Source: Mycolicibacterium sp. 018/SC-01/001 (lineage in GTDB: Bacteria; Actinomycetota; Actinomycetes; Mycobacteriales; Mycobacteriaceae). Taken from it: a DNA stretch of 64,000 nucleotides. The notes under the pieces are model-generated. The model was not told the origin of the DNA. It worked only from the letters and a program-made list of their open reading frames with translations, and did not search any database. Positions 44,582-53,114 of this stretch are shown in pieces. Every line of letters begins with the position of its first letter. Position 1 is the first letter of the stretch. The DNA is taken from the NCBI RefSeq assembly GCF_007096635.1, contig NZ_VKAA01000004.1:267562-331561 (forward strand). The letters run 5' to 3'. Position numbers and translations under genes: made by a program.

Positions 44582-45011
44582 CACCGGCGAGCCCCCACGC
44601 CGCCAGGGTCAGCCGCTCGAACTCGGCGTTGTCGCGCAGAAACGCCAGCACGGACCTGTCCCGGCGCAGGATCAGCCCCAGGAAGATGCGGGCGCAATCG
44701 ACCCGCCCGCCGTCGGATCCCACGACCGACCCCCCGATCCGCAGGACCTCTTTCGTTCGCGCAGAGAACACCGGCGCGTCGACGACGGGATCGTTTGGCC
44801 GGGCAGGCAGGATGCGGCGGGCCGCGGCGTCGGCGGTCAACCCGTAGGGCCGCAGGAGCTCCGTCAGCGCAGCGTCGGCGTGCCGCAGCAGTCCCGCCAG
44901 GAGGTGCTCGGTGGTGATCTCAGCGGCATTGTGCGCGCGGGCCGCCGCCGTTGCGGCAGCCACCGCCGCGGCGCCGTCCTCGGTGAAGTGAGCAGAGACC
45001 CCCTCGGCCAC
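44529..45011 (-). CDS. stand-alone Clp N-domain protein
   Basis: 160 residues. [41 protein letters not shown] and a second repeat with [17 protein letters not shown] are the two Clp-N (ClpA/ClpC N-terminal) repeats, without any AAA module. Such proteins may be adaptor-like or bind ClpC substrates. GTG 45011 is used; the upstream extension lacks homology. It is divergent from moxR (74 bases). The Pro/Arg tail overlaps menA. Confidence 0.8.
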   Translation of the reverse strand: MAEGVSAHFTEDGAAAVAAATAAARAHNAAEITTEHLLAGLLRHADAALTELLRPYGLTADAAARRILPARPNDPVVDAPVFSARTKEVLRIGGSVVGSDGGRVDCARIFLGLILRRDRSVLAFLRDNAEFERLTLAAWGLAGVTPRPGRRPPPPTTPAS

Positions 45012-45085
45012 GATCGCCAGGATAAGCGGCTGCGCCCTGCATCGGCCCGGTTTGCCGGTCAGCCGGCCGTGGTACACACGGCGGG

Positions 45086-46090
45086 ATGACCGCTGCCCCC
45101 GTTCCGCGTGAATCCGCCGAGGCACCGCGCGCCGCGCAGCAGATCGTCGCGGCGCTGTCAGCCGCGTTCTCGGCGAAGGTGGTGGGGCAGGAGCATCTGC
45201 GGGAATCCCTGCTCATTGGCTTGCTGACCGGCGGCCATGTGCTGCTCGAAAGCGTGCCCGGTCTGGCCAAGACCACCGCCGCCCGGGTGATCGCCGAATC
45301 CATCGACGGGCGGTTCCGGCGCATCCAGTGCACCCCCGATCTGTTGCCCAGCGACATCATCGGCACGCAGGTCTACGACGCATCGCGCGCCTCGTTCGTC
45401 ACCCAACTCGGCCCCGTCCACGCCAACGTCGTCTTGCTCGACGAGATCAACCGGTCCAGCGCCAAAACGCAGAGCGCGATGCTCGAGGCGATGGAGGAAC
45501 GGCAGACCACGATCGCCGGCACCGTCTACCCGATCGACGAACCCTTCCTCGTCATCGCCACGCAGAACCCGGTCGACCAGGAGGGCACCTACGCGCTGTC
45601 GGAGGCCCAGACCGACAGGTTCCTGATCAAGGAGATCGTCCGCTATCCCTCGCCCGAAGAAGAGGTCGAGGTGCTGATCCGGCGCGACACCGGACTCTAC
45701 GACCGCGACCACCGCACCCGTCCCGTCGCCACGCTCGACGACATCCGCACCGTGCAACGCGTCGTGCGCGAGGTGCACCTGAGCCGGGATCTGATGCTCT
45801 ACGCGAGCCGCATCGTCGGCGTCACCCGGGATGCGGACCGATACCTGCCCTCGCACGTCGCCCGCGCCGTCGAGTACGGCGCCAGCCCGCGCGCGACCAT
45901 CGCGCTGTGCACCGCGGCGCGGGCGCTCGCACTGCTGTCGGGTCGCACCCACGTCCTGCCCGGTGACATCGCGGATCTGGCGCACCGCGTGCTGCAGCAC
46001 CGGCTGATCCTCGGTTTCGAGGCCGCCAGCGCCGGTGTGACGCCCGGGCGCGTGATCGACGCCGCGCTGGGCGCGGTGCGGGTGCCCTAG
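45086..46090 (+). CDS. MoxR-family AAA+ ATPase
   Basis: 334 residues. Walker A LESVPGLAKTTAARV near residue 55, Walker B VVLLDEINRSSAKTQSAMLEAMEE, sensor ATQNPVDQEGTY, and the C-terminal AAA lid. MoxR proteins act as chaperone-like ATPases with VWA-domain partners. The genes downstream (DUF58, two VWA-like, TPR) are those partners in the classic order. ATG 45086 lies in the divergent gap after the Clp-N gene. Confidence 0.93.
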   Translation: MTAAPVPRESAEAPRAAQQIVAALSAAFSAKVVGQEHLRESLLIGLLTGGHVLLESVPGLAKTTAARVIAESIDGRFRRIQCTPDLLPSDIIGTQVYDASRASFVTQLGPVHANVVLLDEINRSSAKTQSAMLEAMEERQTTIAGTVYPIDEPFLVIATQNPVDQEGTYALSEAQTDRFLIKEIVRYPSPEEEVEVLIRRDTGLYDRDHRTRPVATLDDIRTVQRVVREVHLSRDLMLYASRIVGVTRDADRYLPSHVARAVEYGASPRATIALCTAARALALLSGRTHVLPGDIADLAHRVLQHRLILGFEAASAGVTPGRVIDAALGAVRVP

Positions 46091-46102
46091 AGGGGTGCGG
46101 CG

Positions 46103-46966
46103 ATGGGAAAACTCCTGGGCAGGGTCCGGGCAGTGTTCGGCACGGACACCCGCGGCATGCTCGACGGCGGTCGGCACGCGCTGTTGCACACCCGCACACT
46201 GGAATTCGATGACCTGCGGCCGTACGTGCCCGGCGACGACGTGCGCGACATCGACTGGAAGGCGTCCGCGCGCTCGGGCGACGTCCTGATCAAGCGCTTC
46301 GTCTCCGAGAAACATCACAAGGTCCTGCTGGTGGCCGACACCGGCCGCGACATGACCGCCCGCACTCCCAGTGGGGAGACCAAAGGCGATGTGGCCGCGC
46401 TGATCGCCGGTGCCATCGGGCTGATCACCCTGGGCCGTTCCGACGAGATCGGGATGGTCTCCGGTGACCGGCGGGGCAGCGTGAACGTCCGGCTGCGGCG
46501 CGGCGAGACCCACATCGAGAGCATGCTGCACCGCTACCACGACGCCGGGAAGGAACGCGCTGCGAGCGATATCGTCTGCCAATTGGATTATGTGGCAACA
46601 CATTACCGGCACCCACTGCTCATCGTGATCGTGTCCGACGAACCCGACGTCGACGACCGGCTCGCCGACGTGCTGGGCCGGCTCGCCGCGCGCCACGACC
46701 TGCTGTGGGCCATGGTCGCCGATCGACCGCCAACCGAGATCGGCCGTGCCGGCGGCTACGACGTGGGCACCTTGCGATCCGTCCTGACGAGCGCCGCGAC
46801 CGACGGCCGGGTGATCGCGGCCTACCACAGAGCCGAGACCCGGCGCCGGCAACGTCTGGCGGAGATGCTGGCCGACAACGCGATTCCGCATGTGACCGTC
46901 GCGGGCAGTGCCGAGGTGCGCGACCGCATCGCAGAGTTGACGAGGGTGCGCTCCCGTGCCGGATGA
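46103..46966 (+). CDS. DUF58 protein
   Basis: 287 residues. HTRTLEFDDLRPYVPGDDVRDIDWKASARSG near the N-terminus is the DUF58 signature (usually YxxGDDxRxIDW); the rest is a VWA-like fold with VADTGRDM at the MIDAS position. It starts 12 bases after moxR and overlaps the next gene by 11. DUF58 proteins are thought to interact with MoxR. Its targets here are unknown. Confidence 0.92.
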   Translation: MGKLLGRVRAVFGTDTRGMLDGGRHALLHTRTLEFDDLRPYVPGDDVRDIDWKASARSGDVLIKRFVSEKHHKVLLVADTGRDMTARTPSGETKGDVAALIAGAIGLITLGRSDEIGMVSGDRRGSVNVRLRRGETHIESMLHRYHDAGKERAASDIVCQLDYVATHYRHPLLIVIVSDEPDVDDRLADVLGRLAARHDLLWAMVADRPPTEIGRAGGYDVGTLRSVLTSAATDGRVIAAYHRAETRRRQRLAEMLADNAIPHVTVAGSAEVRDRIAELTRVRSRAG

Positions 46967-47429
46967 TCTCCTACGCTTCGTCAGCGGCCCGCCGGGCTAC
47001 TCCCCGTGGTGGCTCTGGCTCGCAGTGGGGCTGGTCCTGGTCGTCATCGTCTGGCACGCAGCTGTCGTCGTGTCGACGCTGCCGTCGGGCCGGTTGCGCA
47101 CGATGCCGGTGGTACGCGACGCGCACGCCCGGCTGTTGCGGCAACGTTTCACCGGACGTGTCCGTGCGATCGTCCGGCAACACCGAGCCGGCGAACTCAC
47201 CGACGTCGCCGCCGGCGCCGCCCTGAGCCGCACCTTGCGAAGCTTCCTGCACCAGGCCACCGGTCGACGCGCCCAGTACATGCAGCTGAAGGACATCGCG
47301 GCAAGCGATCTGGCGGTCGCGGCACCCGTGCTCGAGGCGCTCGGCGAAGCCCAGTTCAGCGCCGCCCCGACCGCCGACATCGAGCGGCTCGGCGCCGACA
47401 CCGAGAACGTGATCCGGTCATGGGCCTGA
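46956..47429 (+). CDS. single-helix membrane protein in MoxR cluster
   Basis: 157 residues. One N-terminal membrane helix (about 18-42: PWWLWLAVGLVLVVIVWHAA) and a soluble helical domain. The position, third after moxR and DUF58, is that of mxaA/DUF4381-type proteins in MoxR clusters. GTG 46956 overlaps DUF58. It was not recognised by sequence beyond this. Confidence 0.75.
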   Translation: MPDDLLRFVSGPPGYSPWWLWLAVGLVLVVIVWHAAVVVSTLPSGRLRTMPVVRDAHARLLRQRFTGRVRAIVRQHRAGELTDVAAGAALSRTLRSFLHQATGRRAQYMQLKDIAASDLAVAAPVLEALGEAQFSAAPTADIERLGADTENVIRSWA

Positions 47430-48376
47430 TGTGGTGGGCCGTGCCCGCGATCGGGGCCGCGGCATTCATCGTCGTCGTCGCGGCCGCTCTGCTGCTGCCG
47501 ACTCCGCGCTCGGCGCAACGCCGAGAACCGCTGGCGCACACCGTTCGTCTCACCCGGCTGCCCGAATACCGAGCCGTTGTGCGACGCCAGACCCGCGCGA
47601 CGGCGATCGCCATCGCCCTGTTGGCCGCCTTGTTCGCCACGTCGATCGTCGCCACCGCCCGGCCCACGGCACCGGTCGACACCGGAAGCGGACCGCGTGA
47701 CGACGTCATGCTGTGCGTCGCAGAACCCGCCGCGGACCCGGCGACCGGTCGATTCCTCGGCTATTTCGCCCGCCAGACATTGACGTACGGCACCCAGCGC
47801 ATCGGCCTCACCTCCACCGATCGCCGGCTCGTCCCACTGACCCGCGACTACCAGTTCGCCGCAGGCCGATTCGGCGAGTACGCCGAAGCCGGCCGCGTCG
47901 GCGACACTCCGCGTCTGGAAAGCTTCACCGGCGCAGTCGAATACGCCGACTACGCACCCACCGTCGCCGACGTCCTCGCGCTCTGTCTGACGGGATTCCC
48001 CGACTACCAGGCGCCGGGGGATAGCCGGCGCTCGGTCATCTACCTGGGGCCCGGAGAGCTGCGCTCACCCGACGACACCAGGTCCTCGTTGTTCACCGAC
48101 GACCAGGTGACCGACATGGCCCGCCGCGGCGACATCCAGATCAACGCCGTCGCGACGGCGGGACGGCCGTCCGAAGAGCTGGCCGCCGTCGCCCGTTCCA
48201 GCGGAGGCACTTTCGTCCGCTTCGACGCGGCCACGCTCGACAGCCAGCTCGACGCGATCCGCGCCGGTGCGCCCAGCGAGGCCGACCAGCGTCGCGATTC
48301 CCCCGCCGTCGTACTCGTCGCAGCCCTCGCCCTCGCCGGGCTGCTCGCGGTCTCCCTGATGGCGGTGCGACGGTGA
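47420..48376 (+). CDS. membrane VWA-like protein without an intact MIDAS
   Basis: 318 residues. Two N-terminal helices (about 5-28 and 60-80), an extracytoplasmic or cytoplasmic domain that follows the VWA alternation, then a C-terminal helix (LVAALALAGLLAVSLMAV). At the place where DxSxS would start it reads DDVMLCVAEPA, so the metal site is lost. It overlaps the previous gene by 10 bases and the next by four. It resembles the BatA/MxaC slot of MoxR clusters. Confidence 0.75.
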   Translation: MGLMWWAVPAIGAAAFIVVVAAALLLPTPRSAQRREPLAHTVRLTRLPEYRAVVRRQTRATAIAIALLAALFATSIVATARPTAPVDTGSGPRDDVMLCVAEPAADPATGRFLGYFARQTLTYGTQRIGLTSTDRRLVPLTRDYQFAAGRFGEYAEAGRVGDTPRLESFTGAVEYADYAPTVADVLALCLTGFPDYQAPGDSRRSVIYLGPGELRSPDDTRSSLFTDDQVTDMARRGDIQINAVATAGRPSEELAAVARSSGGTFVRFDAATLDSQLDAIRAGAPSEADQRRDSPAVVLVAALALAGLLAVSLMAVRR

Positions 48377-49296
48377 CCTTCGACCCCGTGCTGCCGCCGG
48401 TCGTGCTGGCCGTCGTCGCCGCCGTGCTGCTCGGATTGCGGGCCCTGTCGGCCGGGTCCGCGTTCAGAGGAGGCGGCTGGGCTCCGCTGCGCTGGGCCTC
48501 GATGACGGTGGCCATCGCCCTGCTGCTGCTCGCCGCGGCGCGTCCCGCCAGTGGTATACGCAACGAGGTTAGGGCGCCGTCCTCGGCACAGGGCGGTGAG
48601 AACATCTACCTCGTCGTGGACCGCTCGGCCGATTCCGCGAGCCCGGACTTCGGCGACCGGCCCCGGATGGACGGAATCCGTGACGACGTCCGCGCGCTCA
48701 TCGAGGCCCACCCCGGCGCGAGGTTCGCGCTGATCTCGTTCGCCGCACGACCCGCCGTCGACTGGCCGCTGTCGGCGGACAGCTGGAGTCTGCGACCGGT
48801 CGTCGCCGCACTGGAGCCCGCGCCCGGCGTCGATTCCGATCAGGGCGCCGACCAACTCAACGCCGCTGCCGCGGCCACTGTGCTGCGCTATCAACTCATC
48901 TCGGCAGCCCAGCAGTACCCGGGGTCCGACAGCCTGGTCTACTACTTCGGTTCTGGGGCGCCTGAATCCAGCGCCCCTCAGGGAACATTCGATGTCGGAC
49001 GCGTCGACGGCGGCGCCGTGTTCGGGTACGGCACGGACGACGTCGGCGTTCAGCGGCTGCGGGCCATCGCCGACCAACTCGGCGTGAGGTTCGTGACACG
49101 GACTCCCGGCCAGCCACTGCCACCGAGCGCGTCGCCGGCGGATGCGCCGCCTTCCGACGGTATCGCCGGTGAGCGCCGCGACGAGTTGTACTGGCTCCTC
49201 ACGCTCGTCGCGTCCGCGCTGCTGCTCGTCGAGCTCGGCTGGTCGCTGCGCGAGCTGAGGAGCGCCCGCTCGACGGCACGGGAGACGCTGACATGA
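48373..49296 (+). CDS. VWA-domain membrane protein
   Basis: 307 residues. N-terminal helices (about 5-25 and 40-58), then a VWA domain beginning NIYLVVDRSADSASP, which has DRSAD where canonical DxSxS is expected, and a C-terminal helix with LASALLLVELGWSL. It corresponds to the second VWA (MxaL/BatB slot). GTG 48373 overlaps the preceding stop. It probably works with the MoxR ATPase. Confidence 0.8.
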   Translation: MTFDPVLPPVVLAVVAAVLLGLRALSAGSAFRGGGWAPLRWASMTVAIALLLLAAARPASGIRNEVRAPSSAQGGENIYLVVDRSADSASPDFGDRPRMDGIRDDVRALIEAHPGARFALISFAARPAVDWPLSADSWSLRPVVAALEPAPGVDSDQGADQLNAAAAATVLRYQLISAAQQYPGSDSLVYYFGSGAPESSAPQGTFDVGRVDGGAVFGYGTDDVGVQRLRAIADQLGVRFVTRTPGQPLPPSASPADAPPSDGIAGERRDELYWLLTLVASALLLVELGWSLRELRSARSTARETLT

Positions 49297-50012
49297 TCCG
49301 AACCGCCCGGCCGGCCCGGCTGCGGAGCCGCCGCCGTCTCCTGCTCTGGTCGGCCCTGCCGTCAGCGCTGGCACTCGCCGTGGCCGGTGCGCTGATCATC
49401 GTCGTCATGACGGGACGATCTGCGCAGCAGAATTTCGCGTCCGGTGCCACCGGCGCCCTCGCCGACGACGTCGCCGTGCTGCAGACCCTCGGCGTGATCG
49501 AGCCGGCCACAACGCATGTCACCGCGGGCACGCTGGCGGTGCGCGAGGACCGGCTCGCCGACGCCGACGCCGAGTTCTCGACAGCGCTCGCCGATAGCGC
49601 CGGGGAGGGGTCCTGCCCCGTGCGCGTCAACCTCGAACTCGTACGGGAACGCCAAGGCGACGTCGCGGCGTGGGAAGCGCGTCTCGACGATGCCAGGGAG
49701 CGCTACGCGGCCGCGCTGGCCGTGATCGACGATGCCCCGCCGGGTTGCTTTGCCGGCGACGACGATCCCGACGCCGATCGGCGGGCGGTCCGCGCGGACG
49801 CCGCGGCGAGGATCGCCGCCAAGCTGCAGAACCTGGGCACGGTTGCGCCGAATGCTCCCCCGCCGCCCCCGCCGTCGGCCGCAGCGGCCCCGGCGCCGCC
49901 CGTCGGCGGTGCGCCGGTGCCGGAGTCGCCGCAGACGCGTCGCCTCGATCCGGGCCGGGGCGATCCCCTCGACGCTCTGCAGCGCATCCTCACCGACGCG
50001 GCGCGCGGGTGA
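49293..50012 (+). CDS. TPR-like membrane-anchored protein in MoxR cluster
   Basis: 239 residues. One N-terminal membrane helix (about 18-40), then TPR-like helices (DADAEFSTALADSAGEGS; WEARLDDARERYAAALAV), and a tail with a proline run (PPPPPPSAAAAPAP). It ends the cluster 45086-50012. TPR proteins accompany VWA proteins in BatC/BatE systems. It is presumably anchored facing the cell surface or cytosol; orientation not determined. Confidence 0.75.
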   Translation: MIRTARPARLRSRRRLLLWSALPSALALAVAGALIIVVMTGRSAQQNFASGATGALADDVAVLQTLGVIEPATTHVTAGTLAVREDRLADADAEFSTALADSAGEGSCPVRVNLELVRERQGDVAAWEARLDDARERYAAALAVIDDAPPGCFAGDDDPDADRRAVRADAAARIAAKLQNLGTVAPNAPPPPPPSAAAAPAPPVGGAPVPESPQTRRLDPGRGDPLDALQRILTDAARG

Positions 50013-50021
50013 GCCGGTGGG

Positions 50022-50426
50022 TCATGCGGGGGTTGCCGCCGACCAGAACTCGACGATCCGGCCGTCGGCCACCCGCAGGATGTCGTTGCCGGTGAACCGG
50101 GCCGGGCCCGACGTCGTCGCGCCGGTGCTGATCCACCGCGCGGACACCAGGTCGCCGTCGACGAGTGGGCCGACGCTGATCACGTACAGCAGTTCCCGCA
50201 GCCGTGCGCGGGTGTCGTCGATGATCGCCTGCAGTTGATCGGGCCCGTGCACGTCGAAGGTCGGCCAATGGCCCACGAAGTCATCCGACACCAACTCCCG
50301 GGCGATCCGCTCCCCGCCCCACAACTCCTTGATCCAGCGGTGGTAGAGCGCCACCGCCGAGCGCACGTCATCGTCTCCGGCGAGGGTCGACCCCGGACGA
50401 CGTTCCATCAGACCATGCTGACTCAT
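50022..50426 (-). CDS. SnoaL/NTF2-like protein
   Basis: 134 residues with an NTF2-like fold: YHRWIKELWGGERIARELVSDDFVGHWP and GNDILRVADGRIVEFWSA are typical of SnoaL-like polyketide cyclase relatives. It may be a cyclase, isomerase or binding protein. It is convergent with the TPR gene (nine bases between stops). ATG 50426 is the longest start; a shorter one at residue 7 exists. Confidence 0.78.
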   Translation of the reverse strand: MSQHGLMERRPGSTLAGDDDVRSAVALYHRWIKELWGGERIARELVSDDFVGHWPTFDVHGPDQLQAIIDDTRARLRELLYVISVGPLVDGDLVSARWISTGATTSGPARFTGNDILRVADGRIVEFWSAATPA

Positions 50427-50485
50427 GTGACCTGGATTACCCAGGGTGCGCAGCGAGTATTCCGCGAAACGTTTGCTGCCGCGGG

Positions 50486-50800
50486 TCAGGACCCGGGATC
50501 CGGCGGGCCGTCACCACGCAACCGCGCCTGCAACTGCGCGCGTTCAGCGCGGCGCCGCTCGTCGAACACCGCGATGCTCTCGGTGGCCCGCCGGCGCAGC
50601 GGAGCGAACACCCAGATGCCGAGCGGCAGGGCGATCACGATCGCGAACAGCAGCGCCACCACCGCGGGAAAGTCCTGTAGACCGATCAGACGACCGATGC
50701 CGAGGATCGCCGCGGCGACCACGGCGACGAGGACGAGGCGTGCTCCTACATACGCCGCGACGTCGAGCAGGAGCCGGGATCGGGGCCGTTCGTCAGACAC
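50486..50800 (-). CDS. DUF4229 small membrane protein
   Basis: 104 residues: two helices (about 12-36 and 44-66) and a charged coiled-coil-like tail ERRRAERAQLQARL. It matches DUF4229 mycobacterial proteins near the ccs locus. It is divergent from a 54-residue gene. Function unknown. Confidence 0.8.
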   Translation of the reverse strand: MSDERPRSRLLLDVAAYVGARLVLVAVVAAAILGIGRLIGLQDFPAVVALLFAIVIALPLGIWVFAPLRRRATESIAVFDERRRAERAQLQARLRGDGPPDPGS

Positions 50801-50850
50801 GATCCGAGCCTACCGATGGCGCGTATATTGGCGGGAAGGAGGTTTTTCGA

Positions 50851-51015
50851 GTGGCCTATTTGCTCCTGCTTCTCGTGCTGGCCGCACTGGTATACGTCGG
50901 CTGGCGGGTGGCCCGGATGTCTGCTCGGCGTCCGCGCACACGCGTCATCGGACCCGACGACGATCCGGATTTCCTGCGGCGCATCACCCCGCGCGACGAC
51001 CGACCGCGGTCCTGA
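50851..51015 (+). CDS. 54-residue single-helix membrane protein
   Basis: Short gene below usual length filters. GTG 50851 is preceded at about eight bases by a perfect AAGGAGG ribosome site. The protein has a hydrophobic N-terminal helix (residues 3-19, LLLLLVLAALVYVGW) followed by a basic stretch and DDDPDFLRRI. It ends four bases before the stop of the MinD-like gene on the other strand. Function unknown. Confidence 0.72.
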   Translation: MAYLLLLLVLAALVYVGWRVARMSARRPRTRVIGPDDDPDFLRRITPRDDRPRS

Positions 51016-51019
51016 TCGC

Positions 51020-52132
51020 TCAGCCGGGCACCGGCTGTCGCGCGCCCGGAAACCCTTGTGCCACGGTCGCTGCCAACTCCAGCAGCGCTTCCGACGTCGC
51101 CGGGCGCAACCGCTCCAGATCGATTTCCGCACCTTCCTCGAGATGCGGATCGAACGGCACCTGACACACGGCCCGGCAGCGCCGGGTGAAGTGGTCGACG
51201 ACCTTCGTCAGATCGACGTGCCGGACGCTGCGCCGTGACCGTGGCCGCACGCCGTTGATGACCGCGATCGAGGTGCGCACCAGATCCTCCCGCCCGTGCG
51301 CGTCGAGCCAGTCCAGCGTCGCGGAGGCACTGCGCGCCCCGTCCACCGAACCGGAACTGATCACCACCAACGCATCGGCCTTGTCGAGCACGGCCGACAT
51401 CGCCGAATGCAGCATGCCCGTCCCGCAATCGGTGAGCACGACGCTGTAGAACCGCTCGAGCACATCGAGCGTGCGTCCGTAGTCGGCCGCGCTGAACGCC
51501 TCGGAGACCGCCGGATCGCTCTCCGACGCCAGCACCTCCAGGCGACTCGCGCCCTGCGACGTGTACTGCCGGACGTCGCTGTACGAGTCGATGCCCTCGA
51601 TGTCGCGCAGCAGATGGCGCACGGTCGCCGCGGTTTCCAGCGGCACCTTCTGGCTCAGCGTGCCCCGGTCCGGGTTCGCATCCACGGCCACCACGCGGTC
51701 ACCGCGAGTGCTCGCGAACGTGGCACCGAGCGTCGCAGTGATGGTCGTCTTTCCGACGCCCCCCTTCTGGGACAGCATCGCGATCCGGTAGCAACCGCGC
51801 AGGGGCGTCTGGACCTGGGCCACCAACTGGTCGTGCCGTTGAGCGCGGGGGCTGTCCCCCGGGTCGACGAGACCGCCCGAACCCCGGTAGACCCACCGTC
51901 GCCAGCCCGCCGAGGGGCCCTTGCGCGCCTTGCCCAGCAGGGCGACCGTCGACAGGTCGAGAAACGGCGGCGGGTCGGGCGTATCGGCACCGGTGGGCTC
52001 GGTTGCGGTCGCGACGACCACCGCCGGGAATCCGCGGGGTGGCGTCGGCGCCGTCCACTCCGGGGGCACCTCGGCCATCGGGTCTGAGAACCGGTGTTGC
52101 GCGCGGAAGCTCACCGGTGGATCCGTCACCAC
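51020..52132 (-). CDS. MinD/ParA-like ATPase (Rv0530-like)
   Basis: 370 residues. A disordered N-terminal part (about 110 residues) precedes the deviant Walker A LSQKGGVGKTTITATLG, then VDANPDRGTL and VLTDCGTGM, as in MinD-type ATPases and the EspI/EccC-linked relatives of mycobacteria. It sits 10 bases after ccsB, which puts it at the end of the cytochrome c maturation operon, as Rv0530 is in M. tuberculosis. Its role in that context is unknown. Confidence 0.85.
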   Translation of the reverse strand: MVTDPPVSFRAQHRFSDPMAEVPPEWTAPTPPRGFPAVVVATATEPTGADTPDPPPFLDLSTVALLGKARKGPSAGWRRWVYRGSGGLVDPGDSPRAQRHDQLVAQVQTPLRGCYRIAMLSQKGGVGKTTITATLGATFASTRGDRVVAVDANPDRGTLSQKVPLETAATVRHLLRDIEGIDSYSDVRQYTSQGASRLEVLASESDPAVSEAFSAADYGRTLDVLERFYSVVLTDCGTGMLHSAMSAVLDKADALVVISSGSVDGARSASATLDWLDAHGREDLVRTSIAVINGVRPRSRRSVRHVDLTKVVDHFTRRCRAVCQVPFDPHLEEGAEIDLERLRPATSEALLELAATVAQGFPGARQPVPG

Positions 52133-52142
52133 CCGATCGTTC

Positions 52143-53114
52143 CTACCCCACGCCGGCGTAGGAGTGCAGCCCGACCGTCACCAGGTTGATGAAGAACAGG
52201 TTGAACACCATCGCGACGAACCCGACGACGTTGATCCAGGCCGACTTGCGATCGCGCCAGCCGGCCGTCGACCGGGCATGCAGATAGGCCGCATACACGA
52301 CCCACGCGATGAACGACACCGTCTCCTTGGGGTCCCAGCCCCAGTAGCGGCCCCACGCCTCCTCGGCCCAGATCGCACCGAAGATCACGCCGAACCCGAA
52401 GATCGGGAACGCGAAGATCGTGGTCCGGTAGGCGATGCGGTCGAGCGTCTGCGCGTCGGGCAGCCGCGACACGATGCGGCCCACCGCGTCGGTCCGGCCG
52501 GGTTCGCCGAGCGGGGACATCTTGAGCAGGAACAGGATGCTCGCCACGCCGGCGACCAGGAACACGCCGGACCCGAGGCTCACGACCGACACGTGGATCG
52601 GCAGCCAGTAGGACTGCAGCGCCGGCATGACGGGAGCCGCGTGGGAGTAGAGCCACTTGCCGGAGACGGTCAGCAGCACGAGCACCGGCACCAACACGAA
52701 CACCCACAGCGAGCGGTACTGCGGTTTGCGCAGCACGACCGCCCCCGCCACCAGACCGCAGAAGCAGGTCAGGTTGATGAACTCGTACATGTTGCCCCAC
52801 GGCACCCGCGCCGTGGACAGCCCGCGCAGCACGATGCACGCGAGCAGCAGACCGATGCCGACGTAGACCAATGCCAGCCCCGCCGACCCGATCCGCTCGT
52901 CGACCGGCCGGCGCGGCGCGTCGTACACGCGTCCCGGACCGTCTCCGGTCACCGAGCCGGCGGCCACGAGCTCGCGGTCCTCGATGCGGCGGCCTCGGCT
53001 GTAGGCCAGCTCGACGGCGAGCAACAGCAGGGCCACCACGAGCACCACGATCGACGACGTGAACGCCCAGTCGGAGTACCGCGCCAGCCCGAGATCGATG
53101 TGGGTGCTGTTCAT
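52143..53114 (-). CDS. ccsB: cytochrome c biogenesis protein CcsB (CcsA-type heme lyase subunit)
   Basis: 323 residues with about eight membrane helices and the heme-handling WWD-type motif EEAWGRYWGWDPKETVSF near residue 240, preceded and followed by conserved His residues in helices. It moves heme to the outside and attaches it with ResB (System II). The start overlaps the resB stop by four bases. It corresponds to Rv0529. Confidence 0.93.
   Translation of the reverse strand: MNSTHIDLGLARYSDWAFTSSIVVLVVALLLLAVELAYSRGRRIEDRELVAAGSVTGDGPGRVYDAPRRPVDERIGSAGLALVYVGIGLLLACIVLRGLSTARVPWGNMYEFINLTCFCGLVAGAVVLRKPQYRSLWVFVLVPVLVLLTVSGKWLYSHAAPVMPALQSYWLPIHVSVVSLGSGVFLVAGVASILFLLKMSPLGEPGRTDAVGRIVSRLPDAQTLDRIAYRTTIFAFPIFGFGVIFGAIWAEEAWGRYWGWDPKETVSFIAWVVYAAYLHARSTAGWRDRKSAWINVVGFVAMVFNLFFINLVTVGLHSYAGVG

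Noticed and set aside
45086..50012. A methanol oxidation (mxa) operon
   Set aside because: Only the MoxR/DUF58/VWA part is present; there is no methanol dehydrogenase or cytochrome cL gene.
50448..50480. A further family C repeat
   Set aside because: Only the TATTCCGCG octamer-like core matches, with no arm.
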